Shown here: piece by piece, positions 1 through 7,191 of the stretch
How positions within the stretch are numbered: the stretch's first letter is position 1
Layout: every line of letters starts with the position of its first letter
Assembly (NCBI GenBank): GCA_002440625.1
Contig: DJUV01000219.1
Coordinates: 1 to 29,759, forward strand
Length of the DNA stretch: 29,759 nucleotides
Reading direction: 5' to 3'
Source of the DNA: Rhodobacteraceae bacterium UBA6273
GTDB lineage: Bacteria > Pseudomonadota > Alphaproteobacteria > Rhodobacterales > Rhodobacteraceae
Made by a program: the position numbers and the translations under genes
The notes under the pieces: model-generated
Database searches by the model: none
What the model saw: the letters and a program-made list of their open reading frames with translations, nothing else
What the model was told of the DNA's origin: nothing

Positions 1-907
1 CGGTGTTCCGCGCCAGCTCGCGCAGGTAGCGCCGCGCGTTGAAACCGCCGAGCGTCAGGCCGGTGGCCTTCGACAGCCGCGTCATTGCATACTGGAAGAT
101 CAACCGCGCCCGCACCACCCCGCGCCGCCCTTCCGGCGCCAGCGCCTGCGCCTCGGCATCAAGGCCCACGCGGCTCAGTGACGGCCGCAACCGCTCCGCC
201 TCGATCGGCGCGCCGCCATCGCCGCGGCTGCCGGCCACCGCGACCACATCGGCCACAAGGCGGGCAAAGTCGGCGGCGGCTTCAGGGTTGCGCTGCACCG
301 CGATGACCGAGACGATCTGGCCGTTGCGCGCTTCGATCGGGTTCCAGCGGCAGGATAGCCCGGTCAGGTCGGCGCGCGTGCCGGGCGGGGCGGGCGGGAT
401 GGCATATTCGCCGGCCTTCACCCGCGCCTCGGCCCAGGCGGCACCGCCACCGGCGAGCATGGCGAATGTCAGGTCCGGGCTTGATTGCAGCCGGGCGACG
501 AAGACGTCGCGCCCGGCCTTCCTGACGTCCGCGACCGGGACCAGCGCCACCCGCATCTCAAGCGACAGATCCTCGGCGATCCAGCGGGCGACGGCGGCAA
601 GGGCGGTACGCACTGCCGCGGCACCGCTTCCCGGAAGGGCGATCACCGCGCCGTCGCCGCCGAAGACGAAGGGGTAGTCGTGGCGGCCAAGCGCGTTCAG
701 GACAGCCGTGATGACGGATGCGCCGGCCATGTTGACCATCTTGTAGCGCCCGTTCTGGATCGCCACGCCGGAGGAGACGACATCGGCCACGGCAAGAAAC
801 CAGTCACCCGGAAGGGGGCGGTAATGGTCGAGGTTCACCACGTCCTCAAAGGCGTCGAAGACCGGAATTTCGGCCAGAAAGTCAGGCGCTGCATCGGTCA
901 TCGTCAT
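1..907 (-). CDS. DUF3095 family protein, 3' end cut off by window edge
   Basis: Partial gene: the start codon is inside the window and the C-terminus lies beyond base 1. About 302 residues are visible. The N-terminal region (PGDWFLAVADVVSSG, residues about 33-47) and the block NGRYKMVNMAGAS (about 52-64) followed by PFVFGGDGAV (about 79-88) are what I recognise as the DUF3095 family. Members are sometimes labelled adenylate cyclase without proof. The early D and later GGDG resemble in order the metal-binding Asp and GD motifs of class III cyclases and GGDEF proteins, so a nucleotide-cyclase-like fold is plausible (inference). The ATG at 907 has AGAAGG a few bases upstream. A second in-frame ATG lies two codons later. 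It is divergently oriented from the glycosyltransferase at 1073. There is no signal peptide or membrane segment in the visible part, so it is probably cytoplasmic. Confidence 0.75.
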   Translation of the reverse strand, partial: MTMTDAAPDFLAEIPVFDAFEDVVNLDHYRPLPGDWFLAVADVVSSGVAIQNGRYKMVNMAGASVITAVLNALGRHDYPFVFGGDGAVIALPGSGAAAVRTALAAVARWIAEDLSLEMRVALVPVADVRKAGRDVFVARLQSSPDLTFAMLAGGGAAWAEARVKAGEYAIPPAPPGTRADLTGLSCRWNPIEARNGQIVSVIAVQRNPEAAADFARLVADVVAVAGSRGDGGAPIEAERLRPSLSRVGLDAEAQALAPEGRRGVVRARLIFQYAMTRLSKATGLTLGGFNARRYLRELARNT

Positions 908-1072
908 CCTGCCTTCTCTCGCGGTGCCGGGGGCGGCGCGAAGCCAGTCTAGGCCGAGTTGCGGGGCGAGGGAATGACCGGCGCAATGGTGTCACATGGC
1001 CTTGATCGCGGATTGTCTTGTGCCCAGGTCGCGGCCATGATCCCCGCCGCCACCCGCCGAAGGACCGGACCG
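908..1072. promoter_or_regulatory. Divergent intergenic region
   Basis: This 165-bp gap separates two genes read away from each other (DUF3095 leftward, GT32 rightward), so it should hold at least two promoters. I see no convincing -35/-10 pair or palindromic operator in it. Confidence 0.35.
1059..1064 (+). promoter_or_regulatory. Ribosome binding site deciding the GT32 start
   Basis: GAAGGA lies exactly 8 nt before the ATG at 1073. The reading frame is open from 959 with earlier ATGs, but none of those has a comparable site, so 1073 is the preferred start. Confidence 0.6.
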
Positions 1073-2047
1073 ATGCACGACGCTGCCGCCAAGGACCGCC
1101 TCACCGCCCGGATCGGCGCGGCGCTTGAGCTTGCTCGCGCGGGCAGGGTGGCAGAGGCAGAGGTGGCGCTGCGCGGCATTGCCGATGATCCCGAGGCTGC
1201 CGCATTGGGGGCCTCGACGGCGATCGGGTTGCCGCGGAAGCTGCATTCCGCCTGGGTGCGGCTCGCCAAGATCGAGGGCGACCTCGTGCGGCTGACCGGG
1301 TTCCGCGCGACGGCCGTGCCGCCCGAAACGTTGCTGGCCGATCTCTTCGCGTCCGATACCGCCACGCGCGCCGCCCATGCCGCTGCCGCCGCGCATCCGG
1401 TGCCGCAGGTGATCCACCAGATCTGGATCGGCGGCCCGCCACCCGCCGCCTGCGCGGCATGGTCCGCCTACGCCCGCCGGCACGACTGGGCCTACCGGCT
1501 CTGGGATGAGGCGGCGCTTGCAGCGGCGGGGGTCACTGCTGACCCTTTGTGGATAATGATGCGAAAGGCAGGCGATCTTCCCGGCGCTGTGGACATTGCC
1601 CGCTACCACCTTCTGGCGCGCGAGGGCGGGCTTTATCTCGACTGCGACTGGTATCCGGCGGATGCGGCGATGCCGATCGGGGCGGTCATTCCGGCGCAGG
1701 GTCTGTCAGTCATCGCCGAGCCCGCGCCGCGTCTGGTAGCGGGGGGAAGCCTGCTTCTGTCGAACGCGCTCATCGCTGCGCCCGCCGGGCATCCGGCCCT
1801 ACTTCACCTCATCGCCACCCTGCCGGAAGTGGCGGCGCGCCTGCCGAAATCCCCGGCCTGGTGGGTCACCGGGCCGCTTGCCTTCACGCTTGCGGCAAGG
1901 CGGGGGCCGGTCAGCGTCCTCAACGCCGGTCTGGTTGTGGGCGAGGTCGCGAAGGGCGCGGCTGCGCTGGCGGAGGCCGAGGCGATGGCCGCGAACAACA
2001 TCGCCAATGGCGACGGCGGCTTCCTGATCGCGTGGAAAGGCTGGTGA
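1073..2047 (+). CDS. GT32-like glycosyltransferase (DXD sugar transferase)
   Basis: 324 residues. The catalytic core starts with PQVIHQIWIGG (about residues 111-121), the hallmark opening of the Gly_transf_sug/GT32 family (Och1-like and mannosyl/galactosyl transferases). It continues with a DIARYHLLAREGG block and the nucleotide-sugar/metal-binding DXD motif at D190-C-D192 (GLYLDCDWYP). GT32 enzymes move a sugar from a nucleotide donor to a glycan or lipid acceptor; donor and acceptor cannot be read here. The first ~105 residues are alanine-rich and probably helical, with no recognisable domain. There are no membrane segments, so it is probably cytoplasmic or membrane-associated. The start is set by a GAAGGA site 8 nt upstream. 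A strong hairpin overlaps the stop codon. It fits the other glycan genes in the window but is not in their operons. Confidence 0.85.
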   Translation: MHDAAAKDRLTARIGAALELARAGRVAEAEVALRGIADDPEAAALGASTAIGLPRKLHSAWVRLAKIEGDLVRLTGFRATAVPPETLLADLFASDTATRAAHAAAAAHPVPQVIHQIWIGGPPPAACAAWSAYARRHDWAYRLWDEAALAAAGVTADPLWIMMRKAGDLPGAVDIARYHLLAREGGLYLDCDWYPADAAMPIGAVIPAQGLSVIAEPAPRLVAGGSLLLSNALIAAPAGHPALLHLIATLPEVAARLPKSPAWWVTGPLAFTLAARRGPVSVLNAGLVVGEVAKGAAALAEAEAMAANNIANGDGGFLIAWKGW

Positions 2048-2075
2048 CAATCCGGCGGAGCGCCGCCGGACTGTC
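2046..2075 (+). terminator. Hairpin overlapping the GT32 stop codon
   Basis: 13-bp inverted repeat with a single A/C mismatch and a 4-nt AGCG loop: left arm 2046-2058, right arm 2063-2075. It begins within the TGA stop of the glycosyltransferase. No T-tract follows, so it would be a GC hairpin without a classical poly-U tail. Termination or 3'-end stabilisation is inferred. Confidence 0.55.
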
Positions 2076-2106
2076 GTGGCGTAAGCCGCGCAGAATGTCA
2101 CATCAG

Positions 2107-2134
2107 TTGCGTTGACGACCGGGGGCTGTATGCT
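2107..2134 (+). promoter_or_regulatory. Possible sigma70-type promoter for the cNMP-binding/MBL pair
   Basis: TTGCGT (2107-2112), 16 nt, TATGCT (2129-2134), about 60 bases before the next start codon and just after the hairpin of the preceding gene. The match is only moderate and the spacing slightly short. Confidence 0.25.
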
Positions 2135-2193
2135 GAAAGTCGTGATCGCCGGACAGGGGGTGCCGGCCTTGATGAAGCAAGGGTTGTTGGGCT

Positions 2194-2658
2194 TTGCTGC
2201 TGAACGATGAAGTCAACATGCTGAAGCAGGTGCCGCTGCTGGCGGGCATCGCGCCGGCCAAGCTGAAGCTTCTTGCGCTGACCTCGGAACGCCTCACCTA
2301 TCGGAAGGGTGAGGTGCTGTTCCGGCAGGGCGAACCCGGCGACGCCGCCTTCGTGATCCTGCAAGGCACAGCCAATGTGCTTGCCGAAACCCCGCAGGGC
2401 GAAATCAAGATCGCCGACCTCTTCGCCAATTCGGTGGTGGGCGAGATTTCCATCATCTGCAACGTCGCGCGGACCGCCACGGTGCGGGCCGAGACCCAGG
2501 TCGAGGTCTTGAGGATCACCAAGGAGAACTTCATGCGGCTTCTGACGGATTTCCCGGAAGTGTCGCTTGAGATTGTCCGGGTGCTCGCCTCACGTCTGAG
2601 CCAGACGACGATGGAGCTGACGGCAGAGCGCAGTCACAGGAGCCAGGGGCTCCATTGA
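2194..2658 (+). CDS. Stand-alone cyclic nucleotide-binding domain protein
   Basis: 154 residues made almost entirely of one CNB (CRP/PKA-R-type) domain. The beta-roll opens with LLAGIAPAKLKLLAL, then KGEVLFRQGEPGDAAFVILQG (about residues 38-58). The phosphate-binding cassette is SVVGEISIICNVARTATVRA (about residues 80-99), which keeps the family's G-E and R-T/A-T residues. There is no helix-turn-helix after the domain, unlike Crp/Fnr regulators, so it cannot bind DNA in the usual way. A role as a sensor that binds cAMP or cGMP and contacts a partner is inferred. The likely start is TTG at 2194, with AAGGG 10 nt upstream and good agreement with the family's N-terminus; ATG at 2218 is the alternative. 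The MBL hydrolase begins 28 bp downstream, so the two are probably co-transcribed. Confidence 0.85.
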   Translation: MLLNDEVNMLKQVPLLAGIAPAKLKLLALTSERLTYRKGEVLFRQGEPGDAAFVILQGTANVLAETPQGEIKIADLFANSVVGEISIICNVARTATVRAETQVEVLRITKENFMRLLTDFPEVSLEIVRVLASRLSQTTMELTAERSHRSQGLH

Positions 2659-2686
2659 CCGTCAACGAAAGCAGTTCGGGCCGGAA

Positions 2687-3529
2687 GTGACGCAAGGAAT
2701 GTCTGGCGAAGGGCTTGAGCTGAAATTCTGGGGTACGCGCGGCAGCCTGCCGACGGCGTCGCCGGAGCACAGAGAGTTCGGCGGCTGCACCATGTGCGTC
2801 GAGCTGAGGTTCGGCGAGGCCGTGATCTTCTTCGACGCTGGGTCCGGCCTTCCATTCGCTGGCAAAGAGCTTTGGGCCGAGGGCAAGCGCGATTTCCACA
2901 TCTTCTTCACCCACGGTCACTACGACCACATCATGGGCCTGCCGTTCTTCCTGCCGGTCTACAAGCCGGAGACGCAGCTGACCATGTGGTCGGGCCATCT
3001 TGGCCCCGGCGGGACCACGGCCGGCATGGTCGCCGATTTCATGCGCGAGCCGTTCTTTCCGGTCGGGCCGGAGGTCTTCAAGGCGCAGGTCGAGATGCGC
3101 GACTTCCGCGCGGGCGATACGCTGCGGCCAGTCGATGGCCTGACGATGCATACAGCGATGCTGAACCATCCCGGCGGCGCGGTCGGCTACCGGGTGGAAT
3201 GCGCGGGCAAGATCATCGCCATGGTCTTCGATACCGAGCATGAGCCGGGCAAGGAAGATCCGGTGGTGCTTGACCTGATGCGGGGCGCCGACCTCGTCCT
3301 ATACGACAGCAATTTTACCGATGCGGAGTTCGACTGGTTCCGCACTTTCGGCCATTCGACCTGGCAGGAAGGGGTGCGGCTTGCCAAGGCCGCCGGGGCA
3401 AAGCGCATCGCCTTTGTCCACCATTCGACCTTCCGAACCGATGCCGAGTTGCGCCAGATCGAAGCGGAGGCGCAGAAGCTTTTCCCCGGCGCCTTCTGCG
3501 CGCGCGATTTTCAGGTGGTCAGCGTTTAG
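2687..3529 (+). CDS. Metallo-beta-lactamase-fold hydrolase
   Basis: 280 residues with the MBL zinc motif THGHYDH (H76, H78, D80, H81). Further likely ligands are H161 (NHPGG), D182 (FDTEH) and a C-terminal histidine (VHHSTF, 245-246). The opening FWGTRGSLPT and the late block LVLYDSNFTDAEF with GHSTW resemble the PhnP/ElaC-like branch that acts on phosphodiesters or cyclic phosphates. Class II cNMP phosphodiesterases also use the MBL fold. Pairing with a cyclic-nucleotide-binding protein makes a cyclic-nucleotide or phosphodiester substrate an attractive guess, not a demonstrated one. The start is GTG at 2687 or ATG at 2699; neither has an ideal ribosome site. There is no signal peptide. Its last 11 bases overlap the end of the convergent glycosyltransferase gene. 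Confidence 0.85.
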   Translation: MTQGMSGEGLELKFWGTRGSLPTASPEHREFGGCTMCVELRFGEAVIFFDAGSGLPFAGKELWAEGKRDFHIFFTHGHYDHIMGLPFFLPVYKPETQLTMWSGHLGPGGTTAGMVADFMREPFFPVGPEVFKAQVEMRDFRAGDTLRPVDGLTMHTAMLNHPGGAVGYRVECAGKIIAMVFDTEHEPGKEDPVVLDLMRGADLVLYDSNFTDAEFDWFRTFGHSTWQEGVRLAKAAGAKRIAFVHHSTFRTDAELRQIEAEAQKLFPGAFCARDFQVVSV

Positions 3530-4658
3530 CCGCCACCATCTCCGCGATGATCTCCGCACTCCGTCTTGCGCCGTCGGTGGCCACTTTCGCCGGCCCGGCG
3601 GCAATATTCTGCGCCAGTGCCGCCTCGATGCCCCTGGCGACGGCGGGACCGGACAGATCGGCCTCCGCCAGCATGACCGCCCGGCCCAGCTGCTCAAGCT
3701 TCGTGGCGCGGGTGGTCTGCTCGGTCTCGCCCTGGGCGGCATAGGGGATCAGAAGGGCGCGGCAACCGGCCTGCAATATGTCCGCGACAGTGTTGTACCC
3801 GGCCTGCGAGACAGAGACGCGGGCCGAGGCGAGGAGGCTGGTGAAATCGGTGCGGAAGCGGTGGAGCGTCACGTTGTCCGGCGCTGTCGCGGCAAATGCG
3901 TCGTAGTCGGCATCGGGCAGGTTAGGGCCGGTGATGACCGACCAGCGCCGAAGGGCGGGCATGGCGCGCGCCGCCTCGATTGCCGCCCCGACCAGCGCCG
4001 CGCCGACGGCACCACCGCCGGCGGAGACGACGACGTCGTTGTGCTCGGGTGAGGGGACGGGGGCAGGCGGGCAGACGAGGCCGGTATAGGCCACCTTGTC
4101 GGCGACCTCCGCAGCAAGCCGGAACGTATCCTCAAGCCGCACGAAGGCCGGATCGCCGTGGACCAGAAGCCGGTCGTAATGGGCGCGGATCAGGTCCACC
4201 GTCTCCTCATCCCGCCCCGGCTTGGTCTTTTCCTGAAGGATGTCGCGGACCGAGGCGACGAGAAGGGGGCGTGGGCGCGCCGCCCCGATTGCGGCCATCA
4301 GCGGCAGAAGCTCGAACCGCATCTGGCGGCGGCCGAAGGGGAAGGCCTCGGTGATGACGACATCAGGAGCCGCGTCATGGAAGGCGGCGAGTAGAAGATC
4401 GCGCCGGCGGTCAAGGAAGGCGGCATCGGCGGGGGTGCCATCGGCATCGACGAGGCCGGCGAAGGCACCATCGCCCACCGCGACCGCCGGAAGGGCGATG
4501 TGTTTTACGTCCGCACCGGGGAAGCCCCTGACCGGCATGCCGCCGGTAACAAGCGTGATCTCCATGCCCGCCGCCTTGATCGCGCTGGCGATGCGGCTGG
4601 CGCGGGCGAGGTGGCCGATGCCAAGAAGGTGCTGGACGTAGAAGAAAACCCGTGTCAT
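3519..4658 (-). CDS. MurG/COG4671-like glycosyltransferase (second copy)
   Basis: 379 residues. The N-terminus (VFFYVQHLLGIGHLARA) carries the GxGHxxRA-type loop of GT-B glycosyltransferases related to GT28/MurG and the COG4671 predicted glycosyltransferases. A second Rossmann half contains VVVSAGGGAVG and the acceptor/donor-site block VSQAGYNTVADILQAGCRALLIPYAAQGETEQ, where the late glycines and glutamates bind UDP-sugar in the family. It is a paralogue of the gene at 5908-7116, which it resembles in layout. The ATG at 4658 overlaps the previous gene's TGA by 4 bp and has AAGG 8 nt upstream; the frame stays open to 5132, but that is shadow coding inside the GT4 gene. Probably the last gene of the transcript starting near 13190. 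Acceptor unknown. Confidence 0.85.
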   Translation of the reverse strand: MTRVFFYVQHLLGIGHLARASRIASAIKAAGMEITLVTGGMPVRGFPGADVKHIALPAVAVGDGAFAGLVDADGTPADAAFLDRRRDLLLAAFHDAAPDVVITEAFPFGRRQMRFELLPLMAAIGAARPRPLLVASVRDILQEKTKPGRDEETVDLIRAHYDRLLVHGDPAFVRLEDTFRLAAEVADKVAYTGLVCPPAPVPSPEHNDVVVSAGGGAVGAALVGAAIEAARAMPALRRWSVITGPNLPDADYDAFAATAPDNVTLHRFRTDFTSLLASARVSVSQAGYNTVADILQAGCRALLIPYAAQGETEQTTRATKLEQLGRAVMLAEADLSGPAVARGIEAALAQNIAAGPAKVATDGARRSAEIIAEMVAAKR

Positions 4659-5911
4659 GCGCAGCGCCTTTCCTCGGCGGGGTCGATGAGCGCGGTCAGG
4701 TCCGCGATGCTGGTCCGGTAGTCGAAATGCTGGCGCACCCGCGCCTCGGCGGCCGCCCCGCGCGCCTGCCGCATGGCGGGGTAGCGGAGCGCCTCGGTCA
4801 AGGCAAGGGCAAGCGCCTCGGGGTTTTCGGGTGGGACAAGCCAGCCGCTGACCCCGTCCGCCACAAGCTCCGGGATGCCGGAGATATTGGTCGCGACGGA
4901 CGGCAGACCCTGGCTTGCCGCCTCGACGATCACGTTCGGCAACCCGTCGCGGTCGCCGTCCTTGGCGATGCGGCTGGCGAGCGTGAAGAGATCGGCGTCT
5001 CGGTAGGCGGCGATCACTTCGGTCTGGTCGGCAGCACCGCGCCAATGGCAGCGGTCGGCGATGCCAAGCTCCTCTGCCAGCTTCTTCAACTTCGGCACCT
5101 CGCCCCCGGAACCGAGATGGGTGAAACGCCAATGGAGGCCCGGCGACAACTGCGCGAAGGCCCGGAGAAGGACGTCATAGCCCTTCTTCGGAACGGCACG
5201 ACCGACGCTGACGATCCGCACAGGGGAGGTCGGATCGCTGCCATCGCGCGCGCCACGGTCCCCTGAGAAATGCGGGAAACGGTCGAGGTTCAGCCCGTGG
5301 TAGCTTAGGTACACCCGGGCAGGATCGGGGGCGAGGGATTGCAGATGGCGGTGCCCGCTTTCGGTGCAGGTCACGGTCCAGCGGGCGCGGCCAAGCTTGC
5401 CCGAAAGCTCCCAGTCGGGCGAGGTCCAGATATCCTTGGCATGGGCCGAGATCGACCAGTCGCGGCCAAGGATGCGGGCGGCGTAATCGGTGACGGAGGC
5501 GGGGGTATGGATGAAATGGGCATGAAGCCAATGCCCGCCTTCCGGCCATTCCCGGACCAGCACCGCCGCCTGACCAAGCCGCCGGACGCGGTTGCGGCTG
5601 ATGTCGCGGCGAAGGTCGCCAAGGAAGGCGCGGAAGGTGGCGCGGAAGCCGGGCTGTTTCCGGGCGAACCATAGGCCCTTCAGCACCCGGATCGGCTCCT
5701 GATGCAGATATTCCGGCAGGTAGAGCACCTTGGCGCGGATCTCGTCATGGACCGGATGGCCCTTCTTGTCGGTCGGATGGCGGAGCGAGACGATGACGAG
5801 GTCAAAGCCCTGAAGCTCCAACCCGCGCAGTTCCTGCGCGATGAAGGTTTCCGAGAGCCGCGGGTATCCCTTGACGACGACGACCAGCTTCGGCCCGGCC
5901 TTTGCCGTCAC
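4655..5911 (-). CDS. GT4 family glycosyltransferase
   Basis: 418 residues, two-domain GT-B enzyme. The N-terminal domain begins LVVVVKGYPRLSETFIAQEL, typical of the exopolysaccharide (WcaL/EpsD-like) branch of GT4, with HAHFIHTPASV at mid-domain. The C-terminal domain has VRIVSVGRAVPKKGYDVLLRA and the retaining-enzyme motif DGDRDGLPNVIVEAASQGLP, where glutamates contact the nucleotide sugar, followed by TNISGIPELV. It would add a sugar to a growing glycan at the cytoplasmic face of the membrane; the sugar is unknown. The start is GTG at 5911, overlapping the TGA of the upstream gene by 4 bp, and its own stop overlaps the next start by 4 bp. It therefore sits inside a translationally coupled three-glycosyltransferase block. 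Confidence 0.9.
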   Translation of the reverse strand: MTAKAGPKLVVVVKGYPRLSETFIAQELRGLELQGFDLVIVSLRHPTDKKGHPVHDEIRAKVLYLPEYLHQEPIRVLKGLWFARKQPGFRATFRAFLGDLRRDISRNRVRRLGQAAVLVREWPEGGHWLHAHFIHTPASVTDYAARILGRDWSISAHAKDIWTSPDWELSGKLGRARWTVTCTESGHRHLQSLAPDPARVYLSYHGLNLDRFPHFSGDRGARDGSDPTSPVRIVSVGRAVPKKGYDVLLRAFAQLSPGLHWRFTHLGSGGEVPKLKKLAEELGIADRCHWRGAADQTEVIAAYRDADLFTLASRIAKDGDRDGLPNVIVEAASQGLPSVATNISGIPELVADGVSGWLVPPENPEALALALTEALRYPAMRQARGAAAEARVRQHFDYRTSIADLTALIDPAEERRCA

Positions 5912-7116
5912 GTGATGACCTGCAATGAGGCCGCGGTGCGGGTCCTGTCATCGCGGCGGCGCAGGTCTTCGGCGACGCGGGCGACGATGTTCGGCAGCCC
6001 CTCCATCCGCACCCGGGGCGCAGACTGCGAGGGGCGCTTGCGGCCGGCAACGGCACGCAACGCGGCAAGCATCTGGGCCGGGTCGCGGGAGTCGTCGGGA
6101 TGGAGCATGTCGATCACGCCTAGCTCGGCGGCACGGAGCGCGCGGATCAGTTGCTCCTCGCGCGGCGAGACGCGCGGCACGATCAGCGCCGGCTTGTCGA
6201 AGGACAGGATCTCGCAGAAAGTGTTGTAGCCGCCCATGCCGATCACGGCGCGGGACCCGGCGATCAGCCCTTCCATATGCATGTCAAACTCGATGATCTC
6301 GACCTGCGGGACGCCCTGGCCCCGTTCCATGTATTCGGCCCGAAGCTCGGCCTTCATGTAGGGGCCAAGCACGATCAGCGCCTTCTGGTCAAAGCCCGGA
6401 TCATGCTCATAGGCGGCCAGGACATCGGCAACAAGATCGCCGCCATCGCCACCGCCGCCGGTGGTGACAAGGAGGTAGTCGCCCAGGCTCCGCTGCTGCG
6501 GCGGCACATCCTCGTTCACGCTTCTTTGCAGGAAGCCGACGAAATCCATCTTCTCGCGCACGGAGGGCGGCACGTCGAGCCCGGCGAGCGGATCGCAGAA
6601 GTCCGGCGGGCCGTAGACCCAGACCTGATCATAGTATTTCCCGATCTTCGACAGGTTGTCGTTGCTGCGCCATTCCTTCTCCAGAAGGTGCGGCGCGTCC
6701 ATCACGTCACGCAAGCCAAGGACCAGCGTCGTCCCCTGGGCGCCGAGGTAGGCGAGGGTTTCCTCGACCTCGCCCTTCAGGCCCATCGGTTCCTTGTCGA
6801 CGATGAAGATGTCGGGCTGAAACGACTTCGCCGTCTGGCGGATCATCGTGCGCCTGAGATCGACGGTGTCCTTGAGGTCGATGTGCTGCGAGAGCGAGGT
6901 GTATTCGCCATTCCGAAGCTTGATGACGCTTGGCACCTTCACGAAGTCAACGCGCGACTTGTAGTCGAAGGCCCCCGCGATCTGCGAGCCGGAGATGATG
7001 AGAACCCGCATGCCGCTGAAATTCTCGACGAGGGCATTCGCGATCGTCCGGCAGCGCCTGAGATGGCCAAGCCCGAAGGTGTCGTGGCTGTACATCAACA
7101 CGCGGTGCTGTTTCAC
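5908..7116 (-). CDS. COG4671-type predicted glycosyltransferase
   Basis: 402 residues from the GTG at 7116. The N-terminal block LMYSHDTFGLGHLRRCRTIANAL is characteristic of COG4671 proteins, which are GT-B-fold and distantly related to MurG. Later come DIFIVDKEPMGLKGE, YLLVTTGGGGDGGDLV (glycine-rich diphosphate loop) and AVIGMGGYNTFCEILSFDKPALIVPR (nucleotide-sugar site). I chose GTG 7116 over an upstream TTG at 7179 because AAAGGAAG lies 8 nt before it and the family N-terminus begins there. It follows the permease gene by 75 bp with no obvious terminator, so co-transcription with the ABC importer is likely. Partner sugar and acceptor are unknown. The association of COG4671 enzymes with a family-5 ABC importer is uncommon as far as I know. 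Confidence 0.85.
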   Translation of the reverse strand: MKQHRVLMYSHDTFGLGHLRRCRTIANALVENFSGMRVLIISGSQIAGAFDYKSRVDFVKVPSVIKLRNGEYTSLSQHIDLKDTVDLRRTMIRQTAKSFQPDIFIVDKEPMGLKGEVEETLAYLGAQGTTLVLGLRDVMDAPHLLEKEWRSNDNLSKIGKYYDQVWVYGPPDFCDPLAGLDVPPSVREKMDFVGFLQRSVNEDVPPQQRSLGDYLLVTTGGGGDGGDLVADVLAAYEHDPGFDQKALIVLGPYMKAELRAEYMERGQGVPQVEIIEFDMHMEGLIAGSRAVIGMGGYNTFCEILSFDKPALIVPRVSPREEQLIRALRAAELGVIDMLHPDDSRDPAQMLAALRAVAGRKRPSQSAPRVRMEGLPNIVARVAEDLRRRDDRTRTAASLQVIT

Positions 7117-7122
7117 GTCGGG

Positions 7123-7130
7123 CTTCCTTT
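7123..7130 (-). promoter_or_regulatory. Ribosome binding site fixing the GTG start at 7116
   Basis: Read on the minus strand it is AAAGGAAG, with the AGGA core 8 nt before the GTG. It supports a 402-residue protein in place of the longer open frame that begins at TTG 7179. Confidence 0.65.
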
Positions 7131-7191
7131 GCGACGGCCGATGGCGCCGATCCCCGCCCGTATCCCGAAGGTCCCGCAACTCTGCAGAACC

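Noticed and set aside
4659..5132. N-terminal extension of the MurG-like glycosyltransferase
   Set aside because: Translation of the extension is arginine-rich nonsense overlapping the GT4 gene; the family N-terminus begins at 4658 with a ribosome site.
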